Origin: JANYJA01 sp038229055
Lineage (GTDB): Bacteria; Acidobacteriota; Terriglobia; Bryobacterales; Bryobacteraceae
Reading direction: 5' to 3'
NCBI GenBank assembly: GCA_038229055.1
Contig: JBBROU010000007.1
Coordinates: 1-64,000, forward strand
Length of the DNA stretch: 64,000 nt
Position numbers and translations under genes: made by a program. Below are positions 41,803 through 52,400 of the stretch, piece after piece (within the stretch, counting starts at the first letter, position 1; every line of letters begins with the position of its first letter). The notes beneath the pieces were generated by a model, which did not search any database, had not been told where the DNA came from, and saw only the letters and a program-made list of their open reading frames with translations.

Positions 41803-43773
41803 TTAGCGAAGCTGCCACTGCTCATCGAAGAATCCGGCTTCGACTATCTTGCCTGGCGCGTTCTCGTCGGCGGGTGTCGAGATACCCACCACCGCATAAT
41901 CCGGGAGCTTGGCAACCTGGCGAGCATTGCTCTGGTAATCGAACTCGCGGAAGGTGACGCCGCTATTCAGCACAACGTATTTTTTTGGATTCAGGGGATT
42001 CGGATAGATCATCAGCAACGCATGTGTTGACGCGGGGAAGGTGCGCTTACCGACGGTCACCGCATCGCGCGTCCACCCGATGGGCAGCAATTTCACGATG
42101 CGCGCCAGCACTTGATTGCTCTGCGGATCTCCCCACAAAACCAGATTCGAGTTGGCGATATCGGCAGCAGTGACCGCCGTGTCGTCGCGTACCTGCGCCT
42201 CGCCGCGGAACTGCCGCCGCCATTCGCGAATCGCATGGGCTTGCTCGCCGGCGGCCCATTGCGCGATATCGGGCTGCATCGGAGTGCCGGTCGGCCGCAC
42301 CATGATGAAGCTGTCGAGAAACGCATCGTCAATCGGCCCTTGCAGGCCGTGTCGTTTGCGAACGGTGCCGTCGTCGCCTTCGATCACCGTCCACTTACCC
42401 AGCGATTTGCGGAAATGCGCGCTCCAGGAACGGTCGGTCAGCGGTCCGGGCAGCAGGAAATTCTGACCGTCGAGCGAGACAGTCACGCGCTGCAGTTCGT
42501 CGAACGGCGCGCCTCCGGATCCCATATCGAAACTGATCTGCGTCACGTTGCTGGTGCGGGCCTTGAGGGAGTGGTCATCGGGAATTGCGGCGTCCACGCG
42601 AGCCCGCTCCCAGTGCTTTTCGAGGCCGTCGAGAGTAATCCACTTCATGCGGTTATACGCCAGGGTCCACGTGGTGAAGTGAACCTTGCGCGGATATGGA
42701 TCCATGCCGCGATCCGCGGCCGCGTCGACAATGCGATTGATTTCAACCTTCGCCTCGGGCGTATATTTGTGGCCGGTCTTCAGGCCCGTGACGCGGGTCA
42801 GATGCATTCCCTCCTGCGCCAGATAACGCTCCATGATGTCGGCTGCCTGTTTCTGCGGATCGAGATCGCCGTTGTACGCGACGGTTGGGCATTGATATAG
42901 ATTCAGCGCGTAATCCGTGGCGTCGGTGAGATGCCAGAGCTTCTCTTCATACCAGGTGGGATGGATCTCCTGCTTGTGACAGGCGGGGACGAATTCGCGC
43001 GTCTCCGCAAACCCCGCTCCCGGAGCGGCGGCCGCCCACAGCCCCGCGTAGTGCGTTGCGAATTGCCAAGCCGCGGCGCCGCCCATGCTAAAGCCGCGCA
43101 CCACGATGCGGCGTTCGTCGATGGAATACTGACGCTTCACGGCGTCGATGGCTTCGAAGAGATCCACCTCGCCCGCGAACTTGTTGGCATTGCAATAGCG
43201 CCCATAAAGCCGCAGCACGATGGTGTCTTTCGGCGTAAACTCGCCCGCGTTCTTTTGACTATCCCAGATGAAATTCACTTCGCTCAAAGTTTCATTGCGG
43301 CCGTGGAACCAGGCATCGAGCCGGAAGCGATGCGCCGACGCAAGGAACCACGTGGGCGGCACGACGAGCCCGTACGGCTGCGCGCTGCCGTCGATTTTGG
43401 AGATGTAGCCGCGCACCACGAGCCCCGTCGCGGCGGCCCAGGGAGCCGTACCGCGCGCCAGCGCATCGGCGCGCTCCTGGCCGGTCTTCAGCAGTTCTTT
43501 GGCGCGTTCCACTTCTTCCGGCTTGAAAAATTCATTGCCTTCCAGAGCGAATCGCACGGCCTTGTGATAGATCAGCACGTCGGGAAGCAGCGGATTTCCT
43601 TTTAGCGCGTCGATGCTGGAACCGAGACGCGAAAGGCCGCTGGCAAGGGTGGCGCGATCCGCCGCGGTGACGGCAATTCCCGGCGGCGGCACTGGTGCAA
43701 CGGCCGCGCGCAGCATCAGCGGCAACGTGAAAATGAGCGTAAGAGCAATTCGCATGAGGGAGGTTTTCATCAT
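41803..43773 (-). CDS. Exported prolyl-oligopeptidase-like/esterase protein
   Basis: 656 aa with signal peptide (RIALTLIFTLPLMLRAAVAP). A helical N-terminal section is followed by an alpha/beta hydrolase core: PYGLVVPPTWFLAS, DTIVLRLYGRYCNANKFAGE, and the nucleophile elbow RRIVVRGFSMGGAAAWQFAT (GFSMGG) with HKYTPEA near the catalytic His region. The C-terminal part has VTQISFDMG and NLVLWGDPQSNQVLARIVKL. It fits the peptidase S9-like exported enzymes of this phylum. Its start overlaps the stop of the methyltransferase gene by 4 bases, and the stop lies 14 bases before the TonB receptor start. Confidence 0.82.
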   Translation of the reverse strand: MMKTSLMRIALTLIFTLPLMLRAAVAPVPPPGIAVTAADRATLASGLSRLGSSIDALKGNPLLPDVLIYHKAVRFALEGNEFFKPEEVERAKELLKTGQERADALARGTAPWAAATGLVVRGYISKIDGSAQPYGLVVPPTWFLASAHRFRLDAWFHGRNETLSEVNFIWDSQKNAGEFTPKDTIVLRLYGRYCNANKFAGEVDLFEAIDAVKRQYSIDERRIVVRGFSMGGAAAWQFATHYAGLWAAAAPGAGFAETREFVPACHKQEIHPTWYEEKLWHLTDATDYALNLYQCPTVAYNGDLDPQKQAADIMERYLAQEGMHLTRVTGLKTGHKYTPEAKVEINRIVDAAADRGMDPYPRKVHFTTWTLAYNRMKWITLDGLEKHWERARVDAAIPDDHSLKARTSNVTQISFDMGSGGAPFDELQRVTVSLDGQNFLLPGPLTDRSWSAHFRKSLGKWTVIEGDDGTVRKRHGLQGPIDDAFLDSFIMVRPTGTPMQPDIAQWAAGEQAHAIREWRRQFRGEAQVRDDTAVTAADIANSNLVLWGDPQSNQVLARIVKLLPIGWTRDAVTVGKRTFPASTHALLMIYPNPLNPKKYVVLNSGVTFREFDYQSNARQVAKLPDYAVVGISTPADENAPGKIVEAGFFDEQWQLR

Positions 43774-44270
43774 ATAGCAGGCGGTTTGCGCGCGATCAGT
43801 TCGATGAAGTCGCGGTTCAACGCGCGATGCGGAATTTCCCAGCGCGCTACCGACGCATCCATTAATTCCACGTTCGCGGCGAAGCGGCCGCTAATGCGCG
43901 CAGCGATCGCCAGTGTGCCGCCGGCGCGCGTGCCGCGCAGCATCGGCGCAACTAAATCGGCTTGCCAGTAAAGCCAGCAGACAATCAGGTCGTAAGCTTC
44001 GGCTTCAATGACAAGCTCGCCCTTCTCTAAATCCGCGAGCACTGTTTTGATGCGCTCATGCGGCGCGATCAGCGACAAGGCGACCGCCGAGGAATCCACG
44101 GCAATTACGTCCCATCCATGCTCCGCCAGCAAGGTGCTGTGCCTACCCGCGCCGCACGCAAGATCGAGCGCACGGCCTGCTGGAAGCACATCGACCAGTT
44201 TCCCCAGCGCCTCAGCCGGCGCGCGCCCGGTGTGTTCCCCGTTACGAAACCGATCATCCCAATTCGTCAT
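43770..44270 (-). CDS. Class I SAM-dependent methyltransferase, small
   Basis: 166 aa. Motif I is ALDLACGAGRHSTLLAEHGW, followed by DVIAVDSSAVAL (acidic loop) and YDLIVCWLYWQADLVAPMLR. Motif I and the short length fit a tellurite-resistance/TehB-like or general small-molecule methyltransferase. The N-terminus NWDDRFRNGEHTGRAPAEAL is typical of these. The acceptor is unknown. It is the first gene of the minus-strand run that continues with the esterase (ATGA overlap) and the TonB receptor. Confidence 0.85.
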   Translation of the reverse strand: MTNWDDRFRNGEHTGRAPAEALGKLVDVLPAGRALDLACGAGRHSTLLAEHGWDVIAVDSSAVALSLIAPHERIKTVLADLEKGELVIEAEAYDLIVCWLYWQADLVAPMLRGTRAGGTLAIAARISGRFAANVELMDASVARWEIPHRALNRDFIELIARKPPAI

Positions 44271-44294
44271 CGATAAAGCCCGTCAGTAGTATGG

Positions 44295-45557
44295 ATGATA
44301 GTGAGATTTCTTCTTGTTGTTGCCTTCGCCACAATCGGTTTGAGTGCGACGCGGCCCGTCGTCATCCGGGACGTCTCCGTGGTCGATCCCTCTAGCGGCA
44401 TTATCGAAACACATCGGGACATAGTGGTTCGAGGCGACCGCTTCGCCAGCATCCGCGGCGCGGCGAAACCAACGCGCGCGCCGGTCCGCTACGCCATTCC
44501 CGGGCTGTGGGACATGCATGTGCATCTCTGGTTTCCGGACAATCAATTTCCGAAGTATCTCGCCGCCGGCGTTACAGGGCTGCGCGACATGGGCAGCGAT
44601 TTCTCGCGCGTGAAAAGCTGGCGCGCGCAGATCAAGGCCGGCACGCTCACTGGCCCGCGCATCGTCACCTGCGGTCCGCCTCTTTCCGGTCCGGTCTCCG
44701 AGCCCGATCCCAAGCTTCCCACCATCGTGGTCCGCGACGCGAACGACGCGCGCAAAGCTTTCGACACTCTCGACGACAAGCTCGGCGTTGACTTCATCAA
44801 GGTTCTTTCCAACGTGCCGGCGAACGCGTTCTACGCCGTATCGGAATATTCGCGCCACTGGGGACATCGAATTGTCGGCCATCTTCCCGACGAAGTGCCC
44901 GCCCGCCTCGCGGCCGACGCACGCATGGGCAGCATGGAACATCTTTTCGGCCTGGCGCTGGCCTGCTCCAGTCGCGAAGCTGAATTACGTGAAGAGCGTC
45001 GCGTTGCGTTGGAGAAGAAAGATAAGGACGCGCTCGCAAAGATCGACGACGAAATCCGCGATTCATATGATGCGAAAAAAGCCGCGCAGCTTTTCGAGAA
45101 GTTCAAGATCTACGACGTGATGCAGACGCCCACGCTGACGATGCTCAAGCGCATGACCGGGAAAGACGATGCCGCGTACATGCGGATGGAGCATCTGGTT
45201 CGCGACCTGAATCGCGCGGGTGTCCCGATTCTCGCGGGCACGGACACCGGCGACCCGGGCACCGTTCCCGGAGCGGAACTACACAAAGAACTCGAACTGC
45301 TCGCCGCTGCCGGATTGACTCCCCTCGAAGCATTGCGCGCGGCCACCACAACGCCTGCACGCCTGATGCGCAAGGACGATACTCTCGGCGTGATTAAGCC
45401 CGGCGCTTACGCCGATGTGGTCTTGCTCGACGCCAATCCGCTGACCGACATCCGCAACATCCTTAAAATTTCGGCTGTGATGGTGAATGGCAAGTACATC
45501 AATGCGAAACCGGTCAAGCCTGTTCCTACCAGGAAAAAGAGGAGGCGCAGAAGATGA
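44295..45557 (+). CDS. Exported amidohydrolase
   Basis: 420 aa with signal peptide (MIVRFLLVVAFATIGLSA). Metal-site motifs: IPGLWDMHVHLWF (HxH), DFIKVLS with a possible carboxylated Lys, HRIVGHLPDEVPA, and PILAGTDTGDPGTVPGAELH for the catalytic Asp. TPLEALRAATTTPARLMRKD and LGVIKPGAYADVVLLDANPL complete the M38-like pattern. Acts on amide or ester bonds; substrate unknown. An unusual very basic C-terminus (RKKRRRRR) precedes a 4-base overlap with the LigD polymerase gene, which looks functionally unrelated. Confidence 0.88.
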   Translation: MIVRFLLVVAFATIGLSATRPVVIRDVSVVDPSSGIIETHRDIVVRGDRFASIRGAAKPTRAPVRYAIPGLWDMHVHLWFPDNQFPKYLAAGVTGLRDMGSDFSRVKSWRAQIKAGTLTGPRIVTCGPPLSGPVSEPDPKLPTIVVRDANDARKAFDTLDDKLGVDFIKVLSNVPANAFYAVSEYSRHWGHRIVGHLPDEVPARLAADARMGSMEHLFGLALACSSREAELREERRVALEKKDKDALAKIDDEIRDSYDAKKAAQLFEKFKIYDVMQTPTLTMLKRMTGKDDAAYMRMEHLVRDLNRAGVPILAGTDTGDPGTVPGAELHKELELLAAAGLTPLEALRAATTTPARLMRKDDTLGVIKPGAYADVVLLDANPLTDIRNILKISAVMVNGKYINAKPVKPVPTRKKRRRRR

Positions 45558-46459
45558 CCATCGAGCCCGAGCTGACCATAAACGGTCGCACGGTTAAACT
45601 CACCAATCTCGACAAGATTTTCTGGACGACACCGAAAATCACCAAGCGGGAACTGCTGCAATACTACGCCGATATCGCTCCCGTGCTGCTGCCGCATCTG
45701 GCGGAGCGCGCCATGGTGATGAAGCGGTACCCAAATGGCGCAACCGACGAATTCTTTTTCATGAAACGCGCGCCGAGCCCCCGGCCCGACTGGATCCGCA
45801 CTTGCGCTATCAAGCATGCGTCCGGAAGCCTCATCGATTTCCCGATCGTCGACGACATCGCGGCGCTGCTCTGGGTGGTCAATCTGGGGTGCATCGATTT
45901 AAATCAGTGGTACGCGAAGTGCGACGACGTGGATCGCCCGGATTATTTGCACTTCGATCTGGATCCAGTGCCGGGCGCGCATTTCAAACAGGTGCTCGAG
46001 ACCGCCTGCGCCGTGCGTGAATCGCTCGATGCGCTCAAGATTCCGAGTTACCCGAAGACTACCGGGTCGCGCGGCATCCACATCTATATTCCGATCGTGC
46101 GCGGTCCCTTGCAAAAACAAGTGTGGACGTTCGCCAAAGAGTTCGCGAAGAACATGGAAGCGCAACATCCGAAGCTAATCACCGCCGAATATCGCGTTGC
46201 GAAAAGGCCCGCCGGGCGCGTGCTCGTCGATTACAACCAGAACGCGTGGGGACGCACGCTGGCGAGCGTTTACTCCGTGCGCCCGAAGCCGAACGCCACC
46301 GTATCGGCGCCGGTTACGTGGGATGAAGTGGTTACCGGTTTCAGGATGAAGAGCTTCACGCTGCGCACCATGCCCGCGCGTATTGCCGAAGTTGGCGATC
46401 TGTACAAACCGCTGCTAGCCAAAACCAAACGTCTGCAACTGGAGAAGTTTTTCAAATGA
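45554..46459 (+). CDS. LigD-type primase/polymerase domain protein (non-homologous end joining)
   Basis: 301 aa. Polymerase-domain signs: LTNLDKIFWTTPKITKRELL, VVNLGCIDLNQWYA, the metal pair YLHFDLDPVPG (DxD), SRGIHIYIPIVRG and GRVLVDYNQNAWGRTLASVY. It is the stand-alone version of the polymerase domain of multifunctional LigD, which fills gaps and adds ribonucleotides at broken ends. It overlaps the preceding gene by ATGA and the following ligase gene by ATGA. No 3'-phosphoesterase domain is fused. No Ku gene is in this window. Confidence 0.92.
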   Translation: MTIEPELTINGRTVKLTNLDKIFWTTPKITKRELLQYYADIAPVLLPHLAERAMVMKRYPNGATDEFFFMKRAPSPRPDWIRTCAIKHASGSLIDFPIVDDIAALLWVVNLGCIDLNQWYAKCDDVDRPDYLHFDLDPVPGAHFKQVLETACAVRESLDALKIPSYPKTTGSRGIHIYIPIVRGPLQKQVWTFAKEFAKNMEAQHPKLITAEYRVAKRPAGRVLVDYNQNAWGRTLASVYSVRPKPNATVSAPVTWDEVVTGFRMKSFTLRTMPARIAEVGDLYKPLLAKTKRLQLEKFFK

Positions 46460-47460
46460 GCCTGCCGTTGAAATTGCCGTTTCTGCCGATGGAGGCGGAG
46501 GTCAAGAAGGCCATTCCCGAAGGCCCACAGTGGCAGTATGAGCCCAAATGGGATGGTTTCCGATGCATTGTTTTCCGTGACGGCGACGACGTCGAGCTGC
46601 AATCAAAGGCCGGTCGGCCGCTGGCGCGTTACTTCCCCGAAATGGTCGACGCGATTCGCCACCTCACGCCGCGGCAATTCGTGCTCGATGGCGAAATCGT
46701 CATCCCAATTCAAGGCAAACTCTCCTTCGACGATTTACTACAGCGCATCCATCCGGCGGCCAGCCGTATTCAGAAACTCTCGAAGGAAACTCCGGCGACG
46801 CTGATCGTTTTCGATCTTCTGGTCGACGAGCATGGCAAGCTTCTTGCGGACCAGCCACTCTCCGCTCGCCGTCCGAAATTGGATAACTTCGCCGCGCAGT
46901 TCCTCGAAGGGCACAAATCGTTCAAGCTCTCGCCCGCTACCGAAGATGTGGCGACGGCGCACGATTGGCTGGCCAACATCGCAGGTTCGCTCGATGGCGT
47001 GATAGCCAAGCGCCGCGACATGCCGTACCAATCCGGCGAGCGCACGGGGATGGTGAAGGTGAAGAATTTGCGCACGGCCGATTGCGTCGTCGGCGGTTTT
47101 CGTTACGGCGAAAAAGCTAAGACCGTCGGCTCGCTATTGCTGGGGCTTTACGATGATGAGGGCTTGTTGAACCATGTCGGCTTCACTTCCGGCATCGCTA
47201 CTGCCGGCGAGAAAGAGCTGACCGCAAAATTGGAACGCCTCATCGAACCTCCCGGATTCACGGGCAAAGCTCCGGGCGGTCCGAGCCGCTGGAGCACGGA
47301 ACGTTCGGCCGAGTGGCAACCGCTCCGCCCGGAGCTCGTGGTCGAAGTTCGTTATGACCATTTCACCGGCGGCCGTTTTCGGCACGGCACGCGGCTGGAG
47401 CGCTGGCGTCCCGAAAAAGCTCCGAAGCAGTGCCGAATGGATCAGGTGGAGCGTTCGTAA
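46456..47460 (+). CDS. ATP-dependent DNA ligase, LigD ligase-domain type
   Basis: 334 aa. Nucleotidyltransferase motifs in order: motif I YEPKWDGFRCIVF with the adenylated Lys, motif III FVLDGEIVIP, motif IV SLDGVIAKRRD, motif V MVKVKN. A C-terminal OB-fold follows (LLNHVGFTSGIATAGEKELT, VVEVRYDHFTGGRFRHGTRL ERWR). It seals double-strand breaks with the neighbouring polymerase. The two proteins together equal a split LigD without the phosphoesterase. It would need a Ku partner encoded elsewhere in the genome (family knowledge). Confidence 0.93.
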   Translation: MSLPLKLPFLPMEAEVKKAIPEGPQWQYEPKWDGFRCIVFRDGDDVELQSKAGRPLARYFPEMVDAIRHLTPRQFVLDGEIVIPIQGKLSFDDLLQRIHPAASRIQKLSKETPATLIVFDLLVDEHGKLLADQPLSARRPKLDNFAAQFLEGHKSFKLSPATEDVATAHDWLANIAGSLDGVIAKRRDMPYQSGERTGMVKVKNLRTADCVVGGFRYGEKAKTVGSLLLGLYDDEGLLNHVGFTSGIATAGEKELTAKLERLIEPPGFTGKAPGGPSRWSTERSAEWQPLRPELVVEVRYDHFTGGRFRHGTRLERWRPEKAPKQCRMDQVERS

Positions 47461-47461
47461 A

Positions 47462-48532
47462 TTACGGCTCCGGCTGGCGCAAGATCACGGTGGTTGTCGG
47501 ATAAGGCATCTCAATGCCCTCTTCGCGAAAACGCTTCAAGATGCGTTTGCGAACTTCTCCCTGAATGCGAAATTGCTCCGAGAATTCCGAGATGTGTACC
47601 ACCAGCGTGAACTGCAGCGCGGAATCGCCGAAGCCGGGAATTAAGCGGCAGGTGGGCTCCGGGACGCTAAGGAGCCCGGGAATGTCCGGCGCGGATTTCA
47701 GGATTTCGTCGAGCACGGCCTGCTCCACCGTATCGGGGTCGGCATCGGAACTCACGCCGATCAGGATCGGCAGGGCCATGCGTTTCTCGGGCAGGCTGAA
47801 GTTCGTCACAATCGCCTGCGCCAGTTTGGAATTCGGCACGATGATGAAGTTGTTCTGCAGCGCACGCATGGTGGTGCAGCGCCAACTGATGTCATTCACG
47901 TAGCCTTCTTCCCCTGTGTTCAGCTTGATGTAATCCCCGAGGCGCACCTGCCCGGCGATGGAAACGTAGAATCCGCCGAACAGATTGGAAAGCGTGTCCT
48001 GGAGCGCCAGCGCCACCGCCAACCCGCCGACTCCCAAAGCGGTAAGCATCGGCGTGATGTTGATGCGCAGATGCTGCAGCAGCACCAATGTTCCGACGAT
48101 CACGACGAACATCTGCGTCAGATTCTTCGTCAGACTCGTTGCGGGAAGTTCGCTGCCGCCGACACGCGCGCCATAAAACTTGACCAGATTGCCGGCGAGC
48201 TTCGAAAACATGAGCGTGAGCGAGACGATCCACAGGATGTAGAGGCTCTGCTCGATTTTCAGTTCGAAACGCGGCGGAAGCTCGGATGTTCGCAATCCTA
48301 AGATCAGCCCGATAATCAGGGCCCACAGGATCATGGGCCGGCCCATACTCTCGGTGATAATGATGTCGAAATGATTGGTGCCGCGAACTGACCATTTCCG
48401 GACGAACGCGAACAACAACTTCCGCGCAATGAAGCCGGCCGCCAGTACCAGGATTACGACGCCGAGCGGGATGACCAGCTTCAGCCAGCCATGCTCGAAG
48501 TAGTTGCGGAATGATTCCATGCCCCGCGGCAT
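47462..48532 (-). CDS. Mechanosensitive ion channel, MscS family
   Basis: About 356 aa from ATG 48532 (a TTG at 48538 overlapping the upstream stop and an ATG at 48520 are alternatives). Transmembrane segments: LVIPLGVVILVLAAGFIA, then PMILWALIIGLILGLRTSEL, YILWIVSLTLMFSKLAGNLV and FVVIVGTLVLLQHLRI; the pore helix is ALGVGGLAVALALQDTLSNL FGGFYVSIAGQ. The beta-domain follows with VRLGDYIKLNTGEEGYVNDI SWRCTTMRALQNNFIIVPNS. It releases solutes upon hypo-osmotic shock. The start is 2 bases after the aldo-keto reductase stop, so they share a transcript. Confidence 0.92.
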   Translation of the reverse strand: MPRGMESFRNYFEHGWLKLVIPLGVVILVLAAGFIARKLLFAFVRKWSVRGTNHFDIIITESMGRPMILWALIIGLILGLRTSELPPRFELKIEQSLYILWIVSLTLMFSKLAGNLVKFYGARVGGSELPATSLTKNLTQMFVVIVGTLVLLQHLRINITPMLTALGVGGLAVALALQDTLSNLFGGFYVSIAGQVRLGDYIKLNTGEEGYVNDISWRCTTMRALQNNFIIVPNSKLAQAIVTNFSLPEKRMALPILIGVSSDADPDTVEQAVLDEILKSAPDIPGLLSVPEPTCRLIPGFGDSALQFTLVVHISEFSEQFRIQGEVRKRILKRFREEGIEMPYPTTTVILRQPEP

Positions 48533-48534
48533 TG

Positions 48535-49431
48535 TCAAGCGAAACCGTGCTGCTTCTTGTGATGCGGCCCGTCGAAATCGCGGCTGCTCTTGAACAGCTC
48601 ATGCCGGCCATCGGTAGCTTCCTCGTGAGTGCGCGCGAGCAAGGCGTGTTGCTCTTCGGCACTCATCGGTCCGCGGCGCGCCGACGCGAGATTCTGGTGC
48701 AATTGTTGCATTGAGGTAATGCCCATTACCTGGGATGCGACCGGCTGGCTGAGCGCGAACCGGTAGCACTCGTCCGCGTTTAACCCGGCCTTCCGCAGAA
48801 GCGTGGCCGAAGGAAAGCCGCCGCCCAGACCCTTCATCCCGATCACGCCCGTGTTCGTTTGCCGGCACACGGGGATGACATCGTGAAGGAAACTTCGATA
48901 CTGGGCGTCCATTACGTTGATCGGCATCTGGCACGCGTCCCAAACCTGCGGTTTGGCGAGCATCTTGAGATGAATTCGTGGATCGCGGTGGCCTGTGAAA
49001 CCGAGATATCGCACCTTGCCGGCCTTCTGCGCTTCGAGCGCCGCTTTAATTCCACCTCGGTCAAAGATCCAATCGGGATCGTTGTCGTATACCAGTTCGT
49101 GAAATTGCCACAGATCCAGATAGTCTGTTTGTAACCGCCGCAAACTATCTTCCAGACATTTTACCGAGCCGATGTAATCGCGCTCGCAGTTCTTAGACAT
49201 CAAAAAGACACGCGACCTTCGGTTGTCCATCGCCAGCGCCTTACCCATGCGCTCTTCGGACAAGCCATCGTGATAATCCCAGGAGTTGTCGAAAAAGTTG
49301 ACACCTTCGTCCATCGCGGCATGCATCAGCAGAATGGATTCCAATTCGTCTGGAATCGCACCGATGTGCCATCCGCCCAAACATACGCTTGATACGCTCT
49401 CGCCTGTTCGGCCCAGAACTCGGGTTTCCAT
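48535..49431 (-). CDS. Aldo/keto reductase
   Basis: 298 aa from ATG 49431 (METRVLGRTG); the longer frame adds a poorly coding leader. Family marks: LGRTGESVSSVCLGGWHIGA, NFFDNSWDYHDGLSEERMGK with the catalytic Asp/Tyr, the DYLDLWQFHELVYD His region, and GVIGMKGLGGGFPSATLLRK. The chain ends MGITSMQQLHQNLASARRG and a C-terminal helical tail. NADPH-dependent reduction of a carbonyl is expected; substrate unknown. It sits directly upstream of the MscS gene with no gap and divergent from the large glycan-synthesis fusion. Confidence 0.9.
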   Translation of the reverse strand: METRVLGRTGESVSSVCLGGWHIGAIPDELESILLMHAAMDEGVNFFDNSWDYHDGLSEERMGKALAMDNRRSRVFLMSKNCERDYIGSVKCLEDSLRRLQTDYLDLWQFHELVYDNDPDWIFDRGGIKAALEAQKAGKVRYLGFTGHRDPRIHLKMLAKPQVWDACQMPINVMDAQYRSFLHDVIPVCRQTNTGVIGMKGLGGGFPSATLLRKAGLNADECYRFALSQPVASQVMGITSMQQLHQNLASARRGPMSAEEQHALLARTHEEATDGRHELFKSSRDFDGPHHKKQHGFA

Positions 49432-49458
49432 GGTTACTCTAATAATAGAGGACGACGG

Positions 49459-52400
49459 GTGGCCGACGAACAACCAAAATCGTTTGTGTTTCACGATCCT
49501 ACGGGGAAGCGCTGGCTGCGTTTCCGCCGCGGTGCGCAGACCTTCGGTGTTTTGGCGCTGGTGCTGACGTCCCTTTTCGTACTGAGCATCCTGTTCGTGA
49601 TTCCGCAGTTGCCGGGTTTGGGCCTGCCGCCGGTCACGCCCGGTGGCAACGTTGCCGAAGTAGCGAACATCATTCGCGGGGAAAAGGCCGAGCGCAACGT
49701 GCCGTTCAAGATGCGGCGCGACGCGACCAAAATTAAGTATGTCCGTTCCAACTCACCGGTGATCCATCCCAAAACAGCCGCCCGGGCCGCGGACGGCCAC
49801 CCCCTCGTGTTCGGCTTTTACGTCAATTGGGATCGCGCCAGCATCGTGTCCTTGCGCCTGAATCTGGCGCATCTAACTCATCTTGTTCCCGAGTGGCTGA
49901 TCCTGCAAAACGGCAAAGGCGATCTGGACGATCAGAGCGACCCGACGGTCATCGCGATTGCCCGTCAGGCGAACTTGCCCATTCTGGCCGAGTTGAATAA
50001 CTTCCGCGAGTCATGGCGCCCGGAGGATGTTCGCCAATCGATTCGCGACGCTGAGCATCGCACGGACCTGGTCAACAACATCTACAACAATCTGGAGGAG
50101 CATAAGTTCGCCGGCGTAAATATCGACTTTGAAGGATTGGGAACGCGCGATAAGCAGGTCCTGATCATTTTCATGACGGAGTTGTACGCCAAGCTGCATC
50201 CGGCGGGACTTATGGTTACTCAGAGCGTTCCTATCGATGACGAAGCCTACGATCTGAAGGCGCTCTCCGCGGTGAACGACTACCTGGTGCCGATGGTCTA
50301 TGACGAGCATTACCAATCGGGAACACCCGGCCCGGTAGCTAGCGAACAGTGGTTTGAAGATGAGCTAGACAAGCTCGCCAAAATCGTCCCGGCCGAAAAG
50401 ACGGTGATCGGGTTCGGTAACTACGGTTATGACTGGATCATTGGAGCATCCGGCGGCGCGGAGGTCTCGTTCAGCGACGTGATGGCCGCCGTGGTCGCGA
50501 ATCACTCGCACATCGATTGGGACGCCGACACCGCCAACCCGGTACTGCGCTTCGGATCGGGATCGACGCAGCATGAGATCTGGTTCCTTGACGCGGTGAC
50601 CGCGCTCAATGAAATTCAGTCCGTTTCAGACAACGGTTATCGCGGCGTTGCGGTTTGGCGTCTGGGCGCGGAAGACCCCAACCTGTGGAGCGTTCTGAAG
50701 CCGGAGAAGTGGCCCGAGCAGGGTTACGATCCGACGCAGCTTTCACATTTAACCGCGGAGAAAGCGGTAAACCAGTATGGCGGAGGAGAAATCATCCACA
50801 TTGCGGAGACTCCGCATGACGGCTCGCGAAAGGTCATCGCGCCCAAGCATCCGGACGACGATTACACCGAGGAATACGCGCAGTACCCGACTTATTACGT
50901 GTTGGACACGAGCGGAAAGTCCGATGACAAAGTGATCTGTCTGACTTTCGACGATGGCCCGGATTCTAATTACACGCGCCAGATTCTGAACATTCTTGAG
51001 ACCAAGAAGGTGCCCGCTACTTTCTTCGTTGTGGGCGTAAACGCCGAGCAGAATATAGACCTGATCAAGCGCGAATTCGCCGATGGCGATGAAATCGGTA
51101 ACCACACGTATTCACATCCGAATATCGCGGCGGTTTCGGCGCGCCGCACCGAACTCGAACTTACTTCCACGCAGCGCATCGTCGAAAACGCCGTCGGGCG
51201 ATCGATGACTTTCTTTCGCCCTCCCTACAACGCCGACAGCGAGCCGCAAACTCCGGAGGAGATCCTGCCGATTAAGCGCGCGCAGGACCTGGGTTACATC
51301 ACCATCGGTGAGAGTATCGACCCGCGCGACTGGCAGCCCGGAATTACCGGCGAAAGCATTCTGAAGGAGGTGCAGAGCGAAAATGCGAACGGCCACATTA
51401 TCCTTCTGCACGATGGGGGCGGCGACCGCAGCCCGACCGTCGCCGCGCTCCCGGAGATTATCGACTACTTCCATAAGCGGGGATATCGTTTCGAGAACGT
51501 CGGAGCGCTGATCGGTAAGACGCGCGCCCAGACCATGCCTGTCCCTTCGGCCGAAGAGATGCGGTGGGCGCGGTTCGAGGGAGAGGCGTTCGATCTGAAA
51601 AGCAATTTCAAGCGCGTTCTCGGAATACTCTTCCTTACGGCGATTTATCTGACGCTGCTTCGCTCCGTGGTCTATGGCATACTCGCCATCATCCAAAAAA
51701 ACCGCACGGGCAAGCAGAAATTCGATACTTCGTATCGGCCTTCCGTCTCGGTGATCATCGCCGCGTATAACGAAGAGACCGTCATTGTGCGCACGGTGCA
51801 GTCGATCCTGAAAAACGGTTACCACCCGCTCGAAGTCATCGTGGTCGACGATGGTTCGAAGGACAACACCTACCGGGTGTTGTGCGACAACTTCGCCGAT
51901 AACCCGACGGTGCGCGTGCTGACGCAGCCGAACGGCGGCAAATCCGCCGCGCTCAACAATGCGATCGCGCACTCGCAATACAGCATCCTGATTGCCGTGG
52001 ATGCCGACACTCTCTTCCAGAGCGGCACGATTGAGAAACTCGCGCGCCACTTTGCCGATCCGGAGGTCGGGGCCGTTTCCGGCAATGCCCGCGTCGGAAA
52101 TAGAAAGAAATGGATTACGCGTTTTCAATCGATCGAATACATATACGGATTCAACCTGGACCGGCGCGCTCTGGATCTGCTGAACGCAATCACGGTCGTC
52201 CCCGGCGCGGTTGGCGCGTGGCGCAAGGATCTGGTGGAGGAACTCGGTGGCTTCGGTCATGACACGCTGGCCGAGGACGCGGATCTCACGTTAGACGTGC
52301 GCCGCGAGGGCTATAAAGTACGTTACGAGCAAGATGCCATCGCTTATACCGAAGCTCCCGAGACGACGAGCGGGCTTGCCAAACAGCGTTTCCGTTGGTC

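Noticed and set aside
41788..41809. Inverted repeat TCGCTAA/TTAGCGA between the esterase and TonB receptor genes
   Set aside because: The arms overlap a start and a stop codon and are short; chance is sufficient, with no T-run for a terminator.
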